From assembly GCA_945947715.1 (NCBI GenBank), contig CAMEYZ010000087.1:1-8408 (forward strand): a DNA stretch of 8,408 nucleotides. The letters run 5' to 3'. The notes under the pieces were generated by a model that saw nothing but the letters and a program-made list of their open reading frames with translations, had not been told where the DNA came from and ran no database searches. Origin of the DNA: an uncultured Clostridia bacterium. GTDB taxonomy: Bacteria; Bacillota; Clostridia; Oscillospirales; Ruminococcaceae. A program made the translations under genes and the position numbers. Numbering within the stretch: the first letter of the stretch is position 1; every line of letters begins with the position of its first letter. Below, piece by piece: positions 6,088-8,408 of this stretch.

Positions 6088-6309
6088 CTATTCATTACTT
6101 ACCGAAATCGCTTTGTAATTCATGCCGTAGCTTTCCAGAAGCTCCGCTATTGCCTGCGGCTCTGCATTGGTCACAACGCTGTAGCCACAGCCAGACGCAA
6201 GTGTTTTCGGCGTTCTGATGAGCTTCGCCTCGTACCCCTGCGTTTCAAGTATATATTTCGCCTTCGACGCCAGCGTTACCGACGGAAAGGCTGCTGTATA
6301 CCTTTTCAT
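6088..6309 (-). CDS. DUF3343 protein, putative sulfur/selenium carrier
   Basis: This is a 73-residue soluble protein of the DUF3343 family, which has been described as a putative Se/S carrier-like domain. The fold expected is a small beta-alpha-beta unit: MKRYTAAFPSVTLASKAKYIL forms the first strand and helix, and IAELLESYGMNY the second helix. The single cysteine, Cys41, sits in LASGCGYSV, the conserved loop of the family, and is the likely persulfide or selenide acceptor. The ATG at 6309 has an AAAGGA site eight bases upstream. The gene is first in a two-gene unit, 45 bases ahead of the desulfurase-like gene, an arrangement that suggests it accepts sulfur or selenium from that enzyme. Family membership is well supported by the motif and by the neighbour; carrier activity is inferred. 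Confidence 0.82.
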   Translation of the reverse strand: MKRYTAAFPSVTLASKAKYILETQGYEAKLIRTPKTLASGCGYSVVTNAEPQAIAELLESYGMNYKAISVSNE

Positions 6310-6322
6310 GTTACCAGTCCTT

Positions 6323-6353
6323 TCGGGGGAAATATATCCCCGATTTCATTATA
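6323..6353 (-). promoter_or_regulatory. Candidate -10 box and 5'-leader hairpin of the DUF3343 operon
   Basis: On the minus strand a TATAAT (6348-6353) lies 38 bases before the ATG, but no good -35 box is found 16-18 bases upstream. Transcription would start near 6341. A stem of TCGGGG (6323-6328) with CCCCGA (6338-6343) would then form at the very 5' end and abut the ribosome site (6318-6323). It may protect the transcript or limit translation. Confidence 0.4.
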
Positions 6354-6398
6354 TGCGGCATATGGGCTCCATGACATTAAAATGCGGAAAAATCCTTG

Positions 6399-6427
6399 TT
6401 GACAAATCACTGCAGGGGGTGTATAAT
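6399..6427 (+). promoter_or_regulatory. Consensus sigma-A promoter of the pseudouridine synthase gene
   Basis: TTGACA (6399-6404) and TATAAT (6422-6427) are both perfect and exactly 17 bases apart. Transcription would start near 6434, about 39 bases before the ATG. This is the strongest promoter match in the window. Confidence 0.88.
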
Positions 6428-6472
6428 ATTATCTGTAAAGATGAAAACCTATCCACTGTAAGGAGAATATAA

Positions 6473-7201
6473 ATGGAAAAGACAAGGCTTCAGAAAATAA
6501 TGTCTGACGCGGGGATATGCTCCCGCCGAAAGGCTGAGGAATTTATATCTCAGGGAAGAGTTAAGCTTAACGGAAATGTGGCTCATCTTGGGGACAAGGC
6601 GAGCTCCCGCGATATTATCCAGCTGGACGGACAAAGAATCGACCTTCCCAGACGGAAAAGAAAAATATACATCATGCTCAACAAGCCCAGAAGATACGTT
6701 ACCACCATGTCCGACGAGCTAGACAGAAAATGTGTCACCGACCTGCTGACAGGCGTGGAGGACAGAGTCTACCCTATAGGCAGACTGGACAGGAACTCCG
6801 AGGGTATGCTGCTTTTCACCAACGATGGCGAGTTTGCTAATGATATCATGCACCCTGCCCGCCATGTCACTAAGACCTACCGCGTAACTGTACGTCCCTC
6901 TGTTACAGAGGAACAGCTCATTGCTCTTTCCTCGGGTGTCGTCATCGACGGAAGAAAAACTCTTCCTGCAAACGTTGAGGTCCTCACAAAGGAGGAGGGC
7001 AGAGTGGTGCTGCTTATCGTGATACACGAGGGCAGAAACAGACAGATACGCAAAATGTGCGAGGCAGTGGGACTTGAAGTCGCCCGCCTCAGACGCATCG
7101 CCATAGGCCCCGTAAAGCTTGGCATGCTAAAGCCCGGCACATGGAGAGAACTCACAAGCGAAGAGGTACGCTCCCTTCGCAGCGCAGCTTCTATTAAATA
7201 A
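6473..7201 (+). CDS. RsuA/RluB-family rRNA pseudouridine synthase
   Basis: This enzyme converts a specific uridine in ribosomal RNA to pseudouridine, in the cytoplasm. The 242 residues begin with an S4 RNA-binding domain (about 2-60; RLQKIMSDAGICSRRKAEEFI). The catalytic domain has motif I GRLDRNSEGML at 103-113, with Asp106 as the nucleophile. The HPARHVTKTYRV segment (about 127-138) and the late GRNRQIRKMCEAVGLEVARL motif complete the family signature. Length and domain order fit the RsuA/RluB/RluE/RluF branch. Gram-positive members of this type usually modify 23S rRNA like RluB, but 16S activity (RsuA) cannot be ruled out from sequence alone. The ATG at 6473 has AGGAG seven bases upstream. 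It is monocistronic between a consensus promoter and a strong terminator. Confidence 0.93.
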   Translation: MEKTRLQKIMSDAGICSRRKAEEFISQGRVKLNGNVAHLGDKASSRDIIQLDGQRIDLPRRKRKIYIMLNKPRRYVTTMSDELDRKCVTDLLTGVEDRVYPIGRLDRNSEGMLLFTNDGEFANDIMHPARHVTKTYRVTVRPSVTEEQLIALSSGVVIDGRKTLPANVEVLTKEEGRVVLLIVIHEGRNRQIRKMCEAVGLEVARLRRIAIGPVKLGMLKPGTWRELTSEEVRSLRSAASIK

Positions 7202-7205
7202 ACAG

Positions 7206-7248
7206 AAAAATCGTTCAATGTACATTTCGCACATTGAACGATTTTTTT
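7206..7248. terminator. Bidirectional intrinsic terminator between pseudouridine synthase and acyl-CoA synthetase genes
   Basis: A perfect 16-bp stem (7206-7221 with 7231-7246) with a nine-base loop is flanked by five A on the left and seven T on the right. It is well placed to end both convergent transcripts and is the longest stem among the terminators here. Confidence 0.93.
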
Positions 7249-7251
7249 ATC

Positions 7252-8408
7252 TTACTTGATAAGCTCACCCTTTTCAGGCTGCTTTCTGATTATCTTCTTT
7301 GATGTAGTCTTGACAAATTCCGTGCTGCGGACACGCAGTCTGCGGATAGTCTTTGCGGAGGTAAGAGTCTTGTTTATCTCGTCGATAAGGCTCTGCAGCT
7401 TTGCGCCCAGCTCCTCAATAGGCATGTCCTTGGCAAGCTCCTGATTGGGGAATATTTCCGCTGTAATAACGCTGTCCTCCTCATAAACGAGGACCTCTTG
7501 CACGATTTCCGCATCGGCGAACTTGTTTTCAAGCTCCTCGGGAGACACGTTTTCTCCGTTGCTGAGGATAATGAGGTTCTTCTTTCTGCCCGTTATGTAG
7601 ATATGATTCGTCTCGCTGACATATCCAAGATCTCCGGTACAGAGCCAGCCGTCCTCGGTAAGTGCCTCTGCAGTGGACTTTTCGTCCTTGTAATAGCCCA
7701 GCATTACTGACGGGCTCTTTGCTCTTATCTCACCGTCAACTATCTTCACCTGACAGCCAGGAACAATAACTCCTACGCTGTCAACGGCTTCCTTGTCGAA
7801 GCTTGTGGTGGATATTCTGGGAGAGCACTCGGTCATTCCATAGCCCTGCGCCATTGGTATTCCCAGCGCAGCATAGTTCTTCACTATCTCAGGGCTGAGG
7901 TATGCTCCGCCGCTGTAGATCATCTTCAGACGTCCGCCGAAAACAGCCTGCGCAATGGCAGCCATGGGTATCTCAGGCTTTGCCTTTGAAGCGGCTGCTA
8001 TCTGCTTGTAGATAGTCTGAGCTATCATCGGAACGAGAAGTATGATAGTCGGCTGGAACAGCTTGAGATTTGCTCCCAGACGAAGCATGGAATCATTTAC
8101 GCAGACGGTGGTGCCATAGCGCAGCGACAGCAGAATATCGCAGGTGAAGCAGTAAACATGATGAATAGGAAGCACTGTCAGCAGCGTATCCTCCACGCTT
8201 GCCTCGTTATCGCAGCACATCGCATTGTCGATAAGGCAGCGGTGAGCAAGCATTACGCCCTTGCTCTTGCCCGTTGTACCAGAGGTGTAGAGTATCGCCG
8301 CAAGGCTTTCAGGGTCGATATCCGCAGGCTCGGCAGGTGAATATTCAGCATGCAGCTTCTCAGCAGAAAGACCCTCTCCGCTGAAGGGCACAAACGCCTT
8401 GATATCGG
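7252..8408 (-). CDS. AMP-binding acyl-CoA synthetase (FadD-like), N-terminus outside window
   Basis: This is an adenylate-forming enzyme of the acyl-CoA synthetase family. It activates a carboxylic acid, probably a fatty acid, with ATP to an acyl-adenylate and then transfers it to a thiol such as CoA. About 385 residues are visible and the reading frame is open to the right edge. The GTG at 8391 is therefore not the start, and some 100-200 N-terminal residues are missing. Motifs in order are the P-loop YTSGTTGKSKG, VLPIHHVYCF, YGMTECSP, the adenylate-site TGDLGY, and the hinge GRKKNLIILSNGENVSPEELE. Near the C-terminus comes KTTSKKIIRK, where the catalytic lysine is expected. In that last motif the common Gly before the lysine is replaced by Lys, apparently a subfamily variation. 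The acyl substrate and the acceptor (CoA or an acyl carrier protein) cannot be told from this fragment. Confidence 0.88.
   Translation of the reverse strand, partial: DIKAFVPFSGEGLSAEKLHAEYSPAEPADIDPESLAAILYTSGTTGKSKGVMLAHRCLIDNAMCCDNEASVEDTLLTVLPIHHVYCFTCDILLSLRYGTTVCVNDSMLRLGANLKLFQPTIILLVPMIAQTIYKQIAAASKAKPEIPMAAIAQAVFGGRLKMIYSGGAYLSPEIVKNYAALGIPMAQGYGMTECSPRISTTSFDKEAVDSVGVIVPGCQVKIVDGEIRAKSPSVMLGYYKDEKSTAEALTEDGWLCTGDLGYVSETNHIYITGRKKNLIILSNGENVSPEELENKFADAEIVQEVLVYEEDSVITAEIFPNQELAKDMPIEELGAKLQSLIDEINKTLTSAKTIRRLRVRSTEFVKTTSKKIIRKQPEKGELIK

Noticed and set aside
8389..8391. GTG as the start of the acyl-CoA synthetase
   Set aside because: The frame stays open to the window edge, there is no ribosome site, and family members need over 100 more N-terminal residues before the P-loop.

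Overview
The window looks like ordinary chromosome from a low-to-mid GC Gram-positive anaerobe of the Clostridia. A Ruminococcus-like member of the Oscillospiraceae is my best guess. The guess rests on the gene mix: a YibE/F protein, a DUF4349 lipoprotein, a J-domain/TPR membrane protein followed by a zinc-ribbon protein, and a clade-specific class V aminotransferase beside DUF3343. Strong GGAGG ribosome sites and consensus sigma-A promoters fit too. No marker gene fixes the species. I see no rRNA, tRNA, CRISPR array, phage gene or complete insertion sequence.

Layout, left to right. A YibE/F membrane protein (+) converges on a PfkB-type sugar-phosphate kinase (-, probably 1-phosphofructokinase), with a shared bidirectional terminator between them. 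The kinase and a DUF4349 lipoprotein gene (+) diverge from a 185-base gap whose two best promoters have overlapping -35 boxes. After the lipoprotein come a strong terminator, a 97-base interrupted palindrome that looks like a small mobile-element relic or structured repeat, and a promoter. That promoter serves a two-gene operon: a DnaJ-domain/TPR/transmembrane protein, then a TTG-started two-helix membrane protein with a four-cysteine zinc ribbon.

A second bidirectional terminator separates this operon from an opposing pair (-): DUF3343, a small putative sulfur/selenium carrier, upstream of a cysteine desulfurase-like PLP enzyme. Diverging from that pair, an RsuA/RluB-type pseudouridine synthase (+) has a perfect TTGACA-N17-TATAAT promoter. 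It converges, through a 16-bp-stem terminator, on the C-terminal part of an acyl-CoA synthetase (AMP-binding) gene (-) whose start lies beyond the right edge.

The genes do not form one pathway. The two units that probably act together are the DnaJ/zinc-ribbon pair (membrane-linked chaperone recruitment) and the desulfurase/DUF3343 pair (persulfide or selenide transfer). The items most worth a second look are these two pairs, the 97-base palindrome, and the face-to-face divergent promoter.
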